From positions 3,720,001 to 3,784,000 of the forward strand of contig NZ_CP096040.1 in the NCBI RefSeq assembly GCF_023935105.1: a stretch of DNA of 64,000 nucleotides. The letters are read 5' to 3'. Positions 1-7,238 of the stretch are shown piece by piece (positions within the stretch are counted from its first letter, which is position 1; each line of letters begins with the position of its first letter). A program made the position numbers and the translations under genes. The notes beneath the pieces were generated by a model. That model did not search any database. It worked only from the letters and a program-made list of their open reading frames with translations, and was not told where the DNA came from. Source of the DNA: Caulobacter segnis (GTDB lineage: Bacteria > Pseudomonadota > Alphaproteobacteria > Caulobacterales > Caulobacteraceae).

Positions 1-42
1 CCGTTTCGGGACGGCCCGCGTCGCACTAGGGGGCACGGCTTC

Positions 43-417
43 ATGAGTAACAACATCGACGTCCATCTTGGTAAGCGTCTTCGCCGCCGCCGGCGTCTGC
101 TGGGCCTGACCCAACAGCAACTGGCCGGTACGGTGGGCGTCCGGTTCCAGCAGATCCAGAAGTACGAGTGCGGCGCCAACCGCATCTCCGCCGCCCGCCT
201 GTGGCAGCTGTCCGAGGCCCTGGAAGTGCCGGTCGGCTACTTCTATGACGGTCTGGCGGACGCGCGCCACGAGACGACCGAAGGCGGCGAGATGTTCGCC
301 CGCAAGGAGACACTGGATCTGATCCGCGCCTACTACCTGCTGGGCGAGCGTCCGCGTCGCCGCCTGTTGGACCTGGCCAAGTCGCTGAACGGCGGCCCCG
401 AGCACGCCGACGCCTGA
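43..417 (+). CDS. Xre-family transcriptional regulator (PraR/SinR-like)
   Basis: This 124-residue DNA-binding protein has one Cro/C1-type helix-turn-helix at about residues 8-62. The stretch GLTQQQLAGTVGVRFQQIQKYE is the recognisable core, with the FQQIQKYE recognition helix typical of the PraR/SinR-like regulators common in alphaproteobacteria. The remaining 60 residues are a short charged helical tail (RRRLLDLAKSL near 108-118), probably for dimerisation. A purine-rich AGGGGG lies 9 bases before the ATG. It is followed by hisN on the same strand, but a hairpin lies between them, so co-transcription is not certain. Target genes cannot be read from the sequence. Confidence 0.88.
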   Translation: MSNNIDVHLGKRLRRRRRLLGLTQQQLAGTVGVRFQQIQKYECGANRISAARLWQLSEALEVPVGYFYDGLADARHETTEGGEMFARKETLDLIRAYYLLGERPRRRLLDLAKSLNGGPEHADA

Positions 418-435
418 TCACGGTAGCGCGCCCGA

Positions 436-457
436 GGCGGGGAGGCTAAACCCCGCC
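436..457 (+). promoter_or_regulatory. Hairpin covering the hisN ribosome-binding site
   Basis: GGCGGGG (436-442) and CCCCGCC (451-457) form a 7-bp all-GC stem with an 8-base loop. The stem ends one base before the hisN ATG at 459. The only Shine-Dalgarno candidate, GGGGAGG at 439-445, is mostly inside the left arm, so the folded form would hide it. There is no T-tract, so it is not an obvious terminator. A role in translational control is inference. Confidence 0.4.
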
Positions 458-458
458 C

Positions 459-1295
459 ATGACGCTTTCCGCTGACCGGCTCACGGCGCTCGACGCCTTC
501 ATCATCGACCTCAACCGGGCTTCGGCGGAGGTGATCCTGCCGCTCTTCCGGGCCGATCACGGCCTGGAGGACAAGGGGGCGGGCAAGAACCTGCCGCGGG
601 ACACCCACGCGGCGTTCGATCCGGTGACCGAGGCCGATCGCGGCGCCGAGGCGGCCATCCGCCGGCTGATCAGCGAGCGCTTCCCCGAACACGGGGTGAT
701 CGGCGAGGAATACGGCGAGGACCGCCCGGACGCCGAATTCGTCTGGGTGCTCGATCCCATCGACGGCACCCGCGCCTTCATCTCAGGCCTGCCGCTGTGG
801 ACCACCCTGATCGGCCTGCGCCACCAGGGGCGGCCGGTGCTGGGCTCCATCGGCCAGCCCTATGTCGGCGAGGTCTTCGTGGGCCACGCGGGCGGCTCGC
901 GCCTGCTGTCGCGCGGCGGGGAAACGCCGATCCGCGTGCGCGCCTGCGCCAACCTCAACGACGCCGTCATCGCCACCACGGACGCGGACGCCTGCTTCGA
1001 CGGGGCTGAGCGCGGCGCCTGGCTGCAGGTTCGCGCGGCCTCCAAGCTGGCGCGGATGGGCTGCGACGCCTACGCCTACGCCATGGTCGCCATGGGCAAG
1101 ATGGACATGGTGATCGAAGCTGGCCTGAAGTCCTGGGACATCGAGGCCGCCATCCCCGTGGTCGAAGGGGCCGGCGGCCTGGTCACCAACTGGCGCGGCG
1201 AACCCATCGGCCCGAACGGCGGCCAGATGGTCATCTCTGGCGACCGCCGCCCGCTGGACGAGGCCCTGGTCAGTCTGAGGCGTTCGGCGAAATAA
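459..1295 (+). CDS. hisN: Histidinol-phosphate phosphatase, inositol monophosphatase family
   Basis: A 278-residue Mg-dependent phosphatase of the inositol monophosphatase fold. Metal-binding motifs are intact: GEEYG at 82-86, DPIDGT at 99-104 and WDIEAA at 226-231. Many alphaproteobacteria lack the HAD-type HisB phosphatase and use this HisN type to dephosphorylate L-histidinol phosphate in histidine synthesis; that family knowledge, not a neighbouring his gene, supports the specific name. Other members of the family act on myo-inositol phosphates or PAP, so substrate assignment is moderate. Its last 26 bases overlap the convergent hydrolase gene. Confidence 0.82.
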   Translation: MTLSADRLTALDAFIIDLNRASAEVILPLFRADHGLEDKGAGKNLPRDTHAAFDPVTEADRGAEAAIRRLISERFPEHGVIGEEYGEDRPDAEFVWVLDPIDGTRAFISGLPLWTTLIGLRHQGRPVLGSIGQPYVGEVFVGHAGGSRLLSRGGETPIRVRACANLNDAVIATTDADACFDGAERGAWLQVRAASKLARMGCDAYAYAMVAMGKMDMVIEAGLKSWDIEAAIPVVEGAGGLVTNWRGEPIGPNGGQMVISGDRRPLDEALVSLRRSAK

Positions 1296-2271
1296 GCGGC
1301 TCCTTGGGCGCGACGGGGTCGACCGTCTCGTCGAAGGCCCGCCAGAAGATCGCCCGGCGCGGGTCTGTCTCGATCAGGATCTCGTGGAACGCGCCAGGGA
1401 CCTCGACATAGCGCCCCTTGGGCATGCGGTCCGCGATCGCCTTCTGGTCGGGGTTGAGCACGCGATTGTCCAGCTCGGCGGCGACAATGGTCACCGGGAC
1501 CCCGATCCGCTCCACGCCCTTGCTCCGGCGAAGCCAGGCGCAGGCCGAGATGGCGAAGTCGGCCCATCCCCACGTCATCCCGCCCAAGGCGATCTCTGGA
1601 TCGGCCCGCAGCTGGGCCTGGTAGCGATCATAGCGCGCCTCGTCGTGGGTCAGGGCGTCGCCGACGAAGGTCTGGGCCAGCGGATCGTACTGGCCGCCCT
1701 GCACATATTCGCCCGCCATCCCGACGCGAGACACCGTCCAGGCCAGCGGCGTGGCGATCCAGGGCGGGATGCCGCCGCTGTTCAGGCCCAGCATCGGCGC
1801 GGACAGCACGGCGGCGGAGAAGCGCGTCTCGCCCTGGGCCAGGGCCAGCATGGTCAGACAGCCGCCCATCGAGTGGCTGAGCGCGATCCACGGCTTGGGC
1901 AGGCGCGCCTCGAACGTATCGAGCAGCGCCTTGTAGTCGGACAGGAAGGTCTTGAAGCCGCGGGCGTGGCCCTTCAGGCGATCGGGAAGGCCCCGGGCCG
2001 AAAGCCCCTGCCCTCGCCAATCATGCAGCAACACGGCGAAGCCGCGGCCCAGGAGGTCCTCGACGACCTCGAAATACTTCTCGATCGGCTCGCTGCGTCC
2101 GGGGCTGACCACCACCGAACCCCGCGCCTTTCCAGAATTGGTCGGGCCTTCCGGGAAAAACGTCGCGGCGCGGAGGGTCGCCCCATCCGCGCCGCGAAAC
2201 CATTCGGCCTTGCCGTGATCGGGAACCAGCGCCTCGGGAATCGAGACCAGACGCGCCGATTCTCCCGTCAT
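1270..2271 (-). CDS. Alpha/beta hydrolase, lysophospholipase/monoacylglycerol lipase-like
   Basis: A 333-residue serine hydrolase. The nucleophile elbow SHSMG (132-136, Ser134) and the oxyanion-side HDWRGQGLS (83-91) are the hallmarks of the PldB/monoglyceride lipase-like group. An Asp in the AAELDNRVLN segment and a His in GAFHEILIE near the C terminus complete the triad. There is no signal peptide, so it should act in the cytoplasm or at the inner membrane on lysophospholipids or monoacylglycerols; the substrate is inferred. It starts 5 bases after the SCP2 gene and is probably co-transcribed with it, which fits lipid handling. Its 3' end overlaps hisN by 26 bases in opposite orientation. 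Confidence 0.8.
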   Translation of the reverse strand: MTGESARLVSIPEALVPDHGKAEWFRGADGATLRAATFFPEGPTNSGKARGSVVVSPGRSEPIEKYFEVVEDLLGRGFAVLLHDWRGQGLSARGLPDRLKGHARGFKTFLSDYKALLDTFEARLPKPWIALSHSMGGCLTMLALAQGETRFSAAVLSAPMLGLNSGGIPPWIATPLAWTVSRVGMAGEYVQGGQYDPLAQTFVGDALTHDEARYDRYQAQLRADPEIALGGMTWGWADFAISACAWLRRSKGVERIGVPVTIVAAELDNRVLNPDQKAIADRMPKGRYVEVPGAFHEILIETDPRRAIFWRAFDETVDPVAPKEPLISPNASD

Positions 2272-2276
2272 TCGGC

Positions 2277-2585
2277 TTAGCGCATCTTGGCGAACAGGGC
2301 GCCCATCTTGGGCTGCAGGGCCATGGCCGCGCCCATGTCCGACAGCTTCAGCTTGCCGGTCATCACGGCCATGGTCGGATCCAGCGAGCCGGCGCCGATG
2401 GCCAGCAGGTCGTCCAGGCTGAGCGTCATGGTCAGGTCGGCCGGCTTGTCTTCGTTCGTCACCGAGCCGCCGTCGATGTGGATGACGCCAGCGTCCTTCA
2501 GGTCGAACTTCAGGCTCTTGCCCAGACCGCTGTCTTCGCCGACGGCGGCTTTGATGCGATCGGTGACTTCCTGAATAGTGGCCAT
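2277..2585 (-). CDS. SCP2 sterol-binding domain protein
   Basis: A 102-residue protein that is essentially one SCP2 domain (sterol carrier protein 2-like lipid-binding fold). Typical features are the helical start, the central strands IHIDGGSVTNEDKPADLTMT and the terminal MTGKLKLSDMGAAMALQ segment. The LSLDDLLAIGAGSLDPTMAVMTGKLK block is the best-conserved part of the family. Such domains bind hydrophobic molecules such as acyl chains. It is the first gene of a two-gene unit with the downstream alpha/beta hydrolase, suggesting it presents a lipid substrate; that is inference. Confidence 0.88.
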   Translation of the reverse strand: MATIQEVTDRIKAAVGEDSGLGKSLKFDLKDAGVIHIDGGSVTNEDKPADLTMTLSLDDLLAIGAGSLDPTMAVMTGKLKLSDMGAAMALQPKMGALFAKMR

Positions 2586-2675
2586 GAGCGCGATCTCCCT
2601 CTGCGCGATGTGGTGTTGCGGATAGCTAGACCGGGCCGCCCGGTTAAGTAAACAGCGTTCAGACGACCCAGGGTC

Positions 2676-3332
2676 TTATTTCTTCCCGTCATAGAAGGCC
2701 ACCTTAGTCGGGCTTCTTGTCAACTTTACCCGTACGGCGCCCTGGTGGTCGGCCGGCCGGAAATAAGGGAATTCCTGGGCCTTCGGCAGCGGCGCGCTAC
2801 GCCCATTGGCGAAGACGACCACCCCGCTCTCGGCCTTTGGAAAGACGACGCCGGTCATCTTCGGGGCCATGAAGGCCGCCACGCCCGCCGCCTTGCCGAT
2901 GACGGTGTTGGCCTCGGCCACCGTCGCCGCCAGCTCGCGCGCGTCGTAGTCCTGCGCCGGCTTCAGCTGGGTGCCGAAGGTCATCATCGTGCCCATCTTC
3001 CAGCCCTCGGGCACGTCGAACACGATGGCCGGATCGCCCTCCAGCTGGGCCAGGGTCGGTAGGCGCTCGAAATAGCCCTCGCCGTCGACCGGAAGCGGCG
3101 TGCGCGCGCCGCCGCGCTCCACCAGCGCGGCCTTCAGGTTCGGCAGCATCTGGCCATCGTGACGGACCGCGTAGGCCAGCTTCAGGCGCGAGCGTTCGGC
3201 GGGCGGCACCTTCAGGAACTTGTCCAGGAACGGCAGGACCTTGGTCGCCTGGGCCGACTTCTCGGCGAAGGCCGGACCAGCGGTCGCGGCCAGGACGGCG
3301 CCGGCCAGGATCAGCGGAAGCGACCGCCTCAT
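2676..3332 (-). CDS. Exported protein of unknown function
   Basis: A 218-residue protein with a clear Sec signal peptide (MRRSLPLILAGAVLAATAGPAFA, cleavage after residue 23). The mature part is soluble with no recognised domain or transmembrane segment. Its start codon overlaps the stop of the upstream methyltransferase-like lipoprotein gene in an ATGA arrangement, so the two are translationally coupled. It is the last gene of the exported three-gene operon 5114-2676. I do not recognise the family. Confidence 0.8.
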   Translation of the reverse strand: MRRSLPLILAGAVLAATAGPAFAEKSAQATKVLPFLDKFLKVPPAERSRLKLAYAVRHDGQMLPNLKAALVERGGARTPLPVDGEGYFERLPTLAQLEGDPAIVFDVPEGWKMGTMMTFGTQLKPAQDYDARELAATVAEANTVIGKAAGVAAFMAPKMTGVVFPKAESGVVVFANGRSAPLPKAQEFPYFRPADHQGAVRVKLTRSPTKVAFYDGKK

Positions 3333-4225
3333 TTCGGCTTCACGAACTTGAGGGTCATGCGGTCGCTCTCTCCGATGGCGTCGTACTTGGCGTGGTCGAA
3401 GCCCGGCTCGGCCGGCTCGCCGCGCGGCGCCGACAGGCGCGTGGGCGGCAGGGTCCAGACGCCGAACGGATGGTCCTTGGTGTCCTTGGGATTGGCGTTG
3501 ATCTCGCTGGTCCCGGCCAGGATGAACCCCGCCTCCTTGGCCATCTGGATCACATAGTCCTGCTGGACGTAGCCGTCGGCCGCCAGCACGTCCTGCACGC
3601 CGCCGGGTTCGCCGCGATGCTCCTCGACGCCGAGGACGCCCCCCGGCTTCAGGGCCGCCAGGGCGTCCTTGAACGCCTTCTCAGCGATGCCGCCGGCCAT
3701 CCAGTTGTGCAGGTTGCGCAGGAAGAGGACCAGGTCCGCCGTCCCCGCCGGCGCGACCGGACCGCTGGTCGGCCCGAAGGCGGTGAAGGTCACCTCGCCA
3801 TAGACCCTCTTCTTCTCGGTCAGCTTGCGTCGGAAACCCTCGACGATCTCGGCGGCGGCCGGATCGGACGGGTCGTTGGTCTGCAGCACGGCCTCGTAGA
3901 GCTTGCCCTTGGTGTCGGCCAGATAGGGCGCGAGGATGTCGGCGTACCAGCCCGCGCCAGGCCAGAACTCGACCACCGTCTGGCCCGGCGCCAGCCCCCA
4001 GAACTTCAGGCTCTCGACGGGATGACGCCAGATATCGCGCGCGCGATCGGCCGGCGACCGCCAGTCGCCGGCCACGGCGGCCTCGATCGTCCTGGATCCG
4101 GCCTTCTCGGCCGCCTTGGTCTCGGTCTTGGCGGGATCGTTCTTCTTGCCGCAGGCGGTAAGCCCGAGCGCGCCGGCGCCGGCCAGAAGCCCGCGCCGCG
4201 ACCAATACTGAGCTGGAACCATCAT
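3329..4225 (-). CDS. Exported methyltransferase-like lipoprotein (COG4798-type)
   Basis: A 298-residue protein. The N terminus has a twin-arginine-like SRRGLLAG followed by a hydrophobic stretch and the lipobox LTAC, so it is predicted to be an exported lipoprotein. The rest resembles a class I SAM-dependent methyltransferase: a motif I-like VVEFWPGAGWYADIL near residue 85, the ADLVLFLRNLHNW strand-loop and a LKPGGVLGVEEHR segment. The C-terminal tail NPKDTKDHPFGVWTLPP is nearly identical to that of the next upstream gene. SAM is not expected outside the cytoplasm, so catalysis there is doubtful. The start could also be the second Met (4222), which gives a better distance to the GGGGGG upstream. 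Confidence 0.78.
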   Translation of the reverse strand: MMVPAQYWSRRGLLAGAGALGLTACGKKNDPAKTETKAAEKAGSRTIEAAVAGDWRSPADRARDIWRHPVESLKFWGLAPGQTVVEFWPGAGWYADILAPYLADTKGKLYEAVLQTNDPSDPAAAEIVEGFRRKLTEKKRVYGEVTFTAFGPTSGPVAPAGTADLVLFLRNLHNWMAGGIAEKAFKDALAALKPGGVLGVEEHRGEPGGVQDVLAADGYVQQDYVIQMAKEAGFILAGTSEINANPKDTKDHPFGVWTLPPTRLSAPRGEPAEPGFDHAKYDAIGESDRMTLKFVKPK

Positions 4226-4271
4226 CCCCCCGCTACGCCGACGCCAACTTGGCTTCCGACCTTGACCAAAG

Positions 4272-5114
4272 TCAGGCCGGCTTCCGGAAGCGCAGGGTCA
4301 TGCGGTCGCTCTCGCCGATCGCGTCGTACTTGGCGCGGTCGAAATTGGGATCGGCCGGCTGGCCGCCCGGCGCGGTGCGCCTGACCGGCGGCAGGGTCCA
4401 GACACCGAACGGATGGTCCTTGGTGTCCTTGGGATTGGCGTTGATCTCGGACTTGGCGTCCAGCTTGAAGCCGGCTTTCTCGGCCAGGGCGATCACCGTG
4501 GCGGTGTTCAGATAGCCGTCGGCGCCGGCGTCCTTCTCCGAACGCGGATCGGCGCGATGGTCCTCGACCGCCAGGACGCCGCCGGGCTTCAGCACGGCGA
4601 AGAAGTCGGCGAACACCTTGTCGGCCATGCCTGGGACCTGGGTCCAGTTGTGGACGTTGCGGGCGGTCAAGACGAGGTCGGCCGAGCCCGGCGCGCCCAG
4701 CGGCCCCGACTGGGCGCCGAAGTTGACGAATTGCGGCTTGCCGTACTTGGCCGGATCTGCGAACCGGGCCTCGAAGTCGGCGCGGCCTTTCTTGGCGCCG
4801 TCCGACAGTTTGGGGTTCGACAGATCGGCGACGCCGGCGACGTAGGTCCCGCCGGTGGCCTTGGCGTACGGGGCCAGGATCTCGGTCCAGTAGCCGCCGC
4901 CGGGCGAGATCTCGATCACGGTCTGCTTGGGCTTCAGCCCCCAGAAGGTCAGGCTCTCGACGGGATGGCGCGCGCCGTCGCGGGCCACGTCGCCGGCGGG
5001 ACGCGTCGGCGAGGCGACGGCGGCCTTCAGGGCCGGGTCGGTCGCGGCGAAGGCGGCGGGCGCGGAAAGGGTCAGGGCGGCGGCGAGCAGCAGAACGTGG
5101 CGGCGAAGCGGCAT
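4272..5114 (-). CDS. Exported methyltransferase-like protein (COG4798-type)
   Basis: A 280-residue protein starting with MPLRRHVLLLAAALTLSAPAAFA, a normal Sec signal peptide; an in-frame extension to 5312 adds 66 residues with no such logic and was rejected. The body is a class I methyltransferase-like fold with a motif I-like VIEISPGGGYWTEIL, ADLVLTARNVHNW and LKPGGVLAVEDHR. It is a paralogue of the downstream gene (47 bases away) and shares its C-terminal block NPKDTKDHPFGVWTLPP and AKYDAIGESDRMTL. The duplication probably happened in place. The function of these exported methyltransferase-like proteins is not known to me. Confidence 0.82.
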   Translation of the reverse strand: MPLRRHVLLLAAALTLSAPAAFAATDPALKAAVASPTRPAGDVARDGARHPVESLTFWGLKPKQTVIEISPGGGYWTEILAPYAKATGGTYVAGVADLSNPKLSDGAKKGRADFEARFADPAKYGKPQFVNFGAQSGPLGAPGSADLVLTARNVHNWTQVPGMADKVFADFFAVLKPGGVLAVEDHRADPRSEKDAGADGYLNTATVIALAEKAGFKLDAKSEINANPKDTKDHPFGVWTLPPVRRTAPGGQPADPNFDRAKYDAIGESDRMTLRFRKPA

Positions 5115-5204
5115 GGGGGACGTGTCCTTCGGCGTGACGGAGGCCGCGACCTTAGCCGCGCCGGAGAGAGCGTCAAACGATTCAGATTTTTCGGTTCGGC
5201 GGCC

Positions 5205-5232
5205 CTTGAACGCGAAAATCAGCTCACCAACT
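5205..5232 (+). promoter_or_regulatory. Candidate RpoH (sigma-32) promoter of hsp20
   Basis: CTTGAA at 5205-5210 matches the -35 element of sigma-32 promoters. A weak -10-like segment (CTCACCAACTAG) lies after a 12-base gap near 5223-5234. Transcription from here would give a leader of about 105 bases, the usual length of ROSE-type leaders. The -10 match is poor, so confidence is modest. Confidence 0.4.
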
Positions 5233-5275
5233 AGTTTCACGAAGGCGCTGGAAACCCGGGCCTTCCGGACCACCT

Positions 5276-5347
5276 GGCGACGCCGATTTCGGGTCGCCGA
5301 CGGGACGAACATTCAAAGACCTTGCTTGATGAGAAGGATCTGACCCT
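5276..5347 (+). ncRNA. ROSE-like RNA thermometer in the hsp20 leader
   Basis: Two hairpins precede the hsp20 ATG. The first is GGCGAC/GTCGCC (5276-5281 with 5293-5298), extended by CCG/CGG beyond a bulged G. The second, CCTTGCTTGATGAGAAGG (5320-5337), pairs CCTT and CT with AG and AAGG, leaving one unpaired G between TT and CT. This TTGCT strand with a bulged G facing the Shine-Dalgarno AGAAGG is the defining feature of ROSE thermometers upstream of alphaproteobacterial small heat-shock genes. At low temperature the ribosome site (5332-5337, 10 bases before the ATG) is masked; heat opens it. Confidence 0.8.
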
Positions 5348-5803
5348 ATGCGTACGATCGACCTTTCGCCCCTGTACCGCTCGCTCGTCGGCTTCGACCG
5401 CCTCGCCGACCAGCTGGACGCCGCCGCCCGTAACGAAGCGGCCTCGGGCTATCCCCCCTACAACATCGAACGCACCGGCGAGAACGAATACCGCATCGAG
5501 ATCGCGGTAGCCGGCTTCAAGCCGGAAGAGCTGAACGTCGAGGTGAAGGAAAACCTGCTGACCGTCACCGGCCGCAAGGCCGCCAATGACGAGGCCAAGC
5601 AGTACCTGCATCGCGGCCTGGCCGAACGTAACTTCGAGCGCAAATTCCAGCTGACCGACTACCTCATCGTGGTCGACGCCGATCTGTCGAACGGCCTGCT
5701 GTCGATCGCGCTGAAGCGTGAACTGCCGGAGGCCCTGAAGCCCCGGACCGTGGAGATCAAGTCGAGCGCTTCGCCGCTGATCGAAGGCGAAAAGGCCGCC
5801 TAA
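5348..5803 (+). CDS. Small heat shock protein, Hsp20/IbpA family
   Basis: A 151-residue ATP-independent chaperone that binds unfolding proteins and keeps them ready for DnaK/ClpB. The start MRTIDLSPLYRSLVGFDRL is typical of the IbpA-type class A small Hsps of proteobacteria. The alpha-crystallin domain spans about 35-130 with NIERTGENEYRIEIAVAGF and the YLHRGLAERNFERKFQL segment. The C-terminal hold-down motif V/I-x-I is seen as VEIK near 137-140. Control is probably double: a heat-shock promoter and the ROSE-like leader. A strong terminator follows. Confidence 0.93.
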   Translation: MRTIDLSPLYRSLVGFDRLADQLDAAARNEAASGYPPYNIERTGENEYRIEIAVAGFKPEELNVEVKENLLTVTGRKAANDEAKQYLHRGLAERNFERKFQLTDYLIVVDADLSNGLLSIALKRELPEALKPRTVEIKSSASPLIEGEKAA

Positions 5804-5847
5804 GCCGCGGTTCTGTTCTTAGTCTCCCCTAATCCCCTCTGAACTTG

Positions 5848-5874
5848 GGCGGCGCAGCGATGCGCCGCCTTTTT
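5848..5874 (+). terminator. Rho-independent terminator of hsp20
   Basis: GGCGGCGCA (5848-5856), tetraloop GCGA, TGCGCCGCC (5861-5869) and TTTTT (5870-5874) form a 9-bp stem with a T-tract. It lies between the convergent hsp20 and pentapeptide-repeat genes. Confidence 0.9.
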
Positions 5875-5878
5875 CGTG

Positions 5879-7141
5879 TCAGGGCATCGAGAGATCCAGG
5901 CCCTGGACCTGGTTCAGGTCGACCTCGCGGAAGCTGGCCTTGGCCACGCGCGCGCCGGTGAAGTCCGCGCCGCGCAGGTCCGCGCCGTCCAGCATCGCCT
6001 CGCTGAGGTCGGCCGTCTGGACCAGGGCGTAGCGCAGCCGCGCCGACTGGAGGCTGGCCCGCGTGCGGCGATCGGGTCCCAGCGGCAGCGGCGACAGGAG
6101 GGCCTGGCGGAGATCCGCCTTGGTCAGGTTGGCGCCGGTCAGCTTGGCGCCGCGCAGATCCGCGCCACGCAGATTGGCCGTGCGCAGGTCGGCGTCCTGC
6201 AGGTTCGCGCCTTGCAGTTGGGCGCCCGACAGGTCAAGGCCGACCATGCAGGCGCCCTTGGCGCTCATGGCCGTCAGGCGCAGACCCTTCAGCTTGTCGC
6301 CCAGCGGCCGCAGGTCTTCGCCGTCCAGGCGGGCGGCCGCCCCTTCCTTGCCGCCGGTCTGGCACCAGCGCTGATTGTCGAGGCAGCGTTGATAGAGGTC
6401 CCGCGCCTTGGCCTGAGCCTCGCGCGTCGAGGTCCTCAAAGCGCCGTCCAGGGTGGCCCCGCCAACGCGAGCGGTCGAGGTGTCGACATTGGCCATCACC
6501 GCGCCGGAGAGGTTCGCCCCCTCCAGGTTCGCCCCCTTGACGTCGGCCCCGTCGAGGATCGCCCCGACCAGATTGGCTTCCTTGAGATTGGCGCCCGACA
6601 GCTTGGCGCCGCGTAGCGAGCAGTCGCTGAAGTCAGCCTTGAAGGCCGAGACGCCCTCGAACTGCGAACCGTCCAGGGTGGCGCCCGAGAAGTTGACCTC
6701 GTCGACCTCGCCCTGGCGCGTCTCGTGGCGCAGGGTGTCGAGACCCTTGCGAGGATGCGGAATGGCGACCTGGCCTTCGCGGAAGTCGGCCTGGGTCAGA
6801 TCCGCCTGGGCCAGGTTGGCGCCGCGCAGGCAGGCGCCGCGCAGGTCGGCGCGGACCAGGGAGGCCTGGCGCATGTCGCTCTTGCGCAGGTCGCTGCCGA
6901 ACAGGTTGGCGCGATCCAGCTTGGTGCGGACCATGCGGCAGCCTTCCAGGATCGAGGCGGACAGGTCCGCGTCGGTCAGGTTCCGGAACGACAGATCAAG
7001 GCCCGACAGCTGCAAGAAGCGTAGAGACGCCCGCTTGCCGCCCTGCTTGCCGGTAACGAATTTCTCGTGCGCCGTTACGATCATGTCGAGCTCGGCTTGG
7101 CTCAGGCGACGACGCCCGGCCACGCTTTGCGCGGCGTTCAT
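5879..7141 (-). CDS. Pentapeptide-repeat protein, downstream copy of a tandem pair
   Basis: A 420-residue protein built almost entirely of A(D/N)LxX repeats, predicted to fold as a right-handed quadrilateral beta-helix. A non-repeat N terminus (SQAELDMIVTAHEKFV) and a central interruption near residues 240-290 (KARDLYQRCLDNQRWCQTGG then LTAMSAKGACMVGLDL) split it into two repeat blocks. Architecture and both interruptions match the neighbour at 7239-8498, so the two arose by tandem duplication. There is no signal peptide or transmembrane helix, so it is cytoplasmic. Some pentapeptide-repeat proteins mimic DNA and protect gyrase, but nothing here proves that role. Confidence 0.9.
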   Translation of the reverse strand: MNAAQSVAGRRRLSQAELDMIVTAHEKFVTGKQGGKRASLRFLQLSGLDLSFRNLTDADLSASILEGCRMVRTKLDRANLFGSDLRKSDMRQASLVRADLRGACLRGANLAQADLTQADFREGQVAIPHPRKGLDTLRHETRQGEVDEVNFSGATLDGSQFEGVSAFKADFSDCSLRGAKLSGANLKEANLVGAILDGADVKGANLEGANLSGAVMANVDTSTARVGGATLDGALRTSTREAQAKARDLYQRCLDNQRWCQTGGKEGAAARLDGEDLRPLGDKLKGLRLTAMSAKGACMVGLDLSGAQLQGANLQDADLRTANLRGADLRGAKLTGANLTKADLRQALLSPLPLGPDRRTRASLQSARLRYALVQTADLSEAMLDGADLRGADFTGARVAKASFREVDLNQVQGLDLSMP

Positions 7142-7238
7142 AACGCTGTTCCCCGTGGTGTTCTTTTATCAGTTGCGGGGATCGTAGCGGGGTAGGACGA
7201 GCGAACCGTTAAGCCTGCGTCCGTTTGTCGCGAAATTC

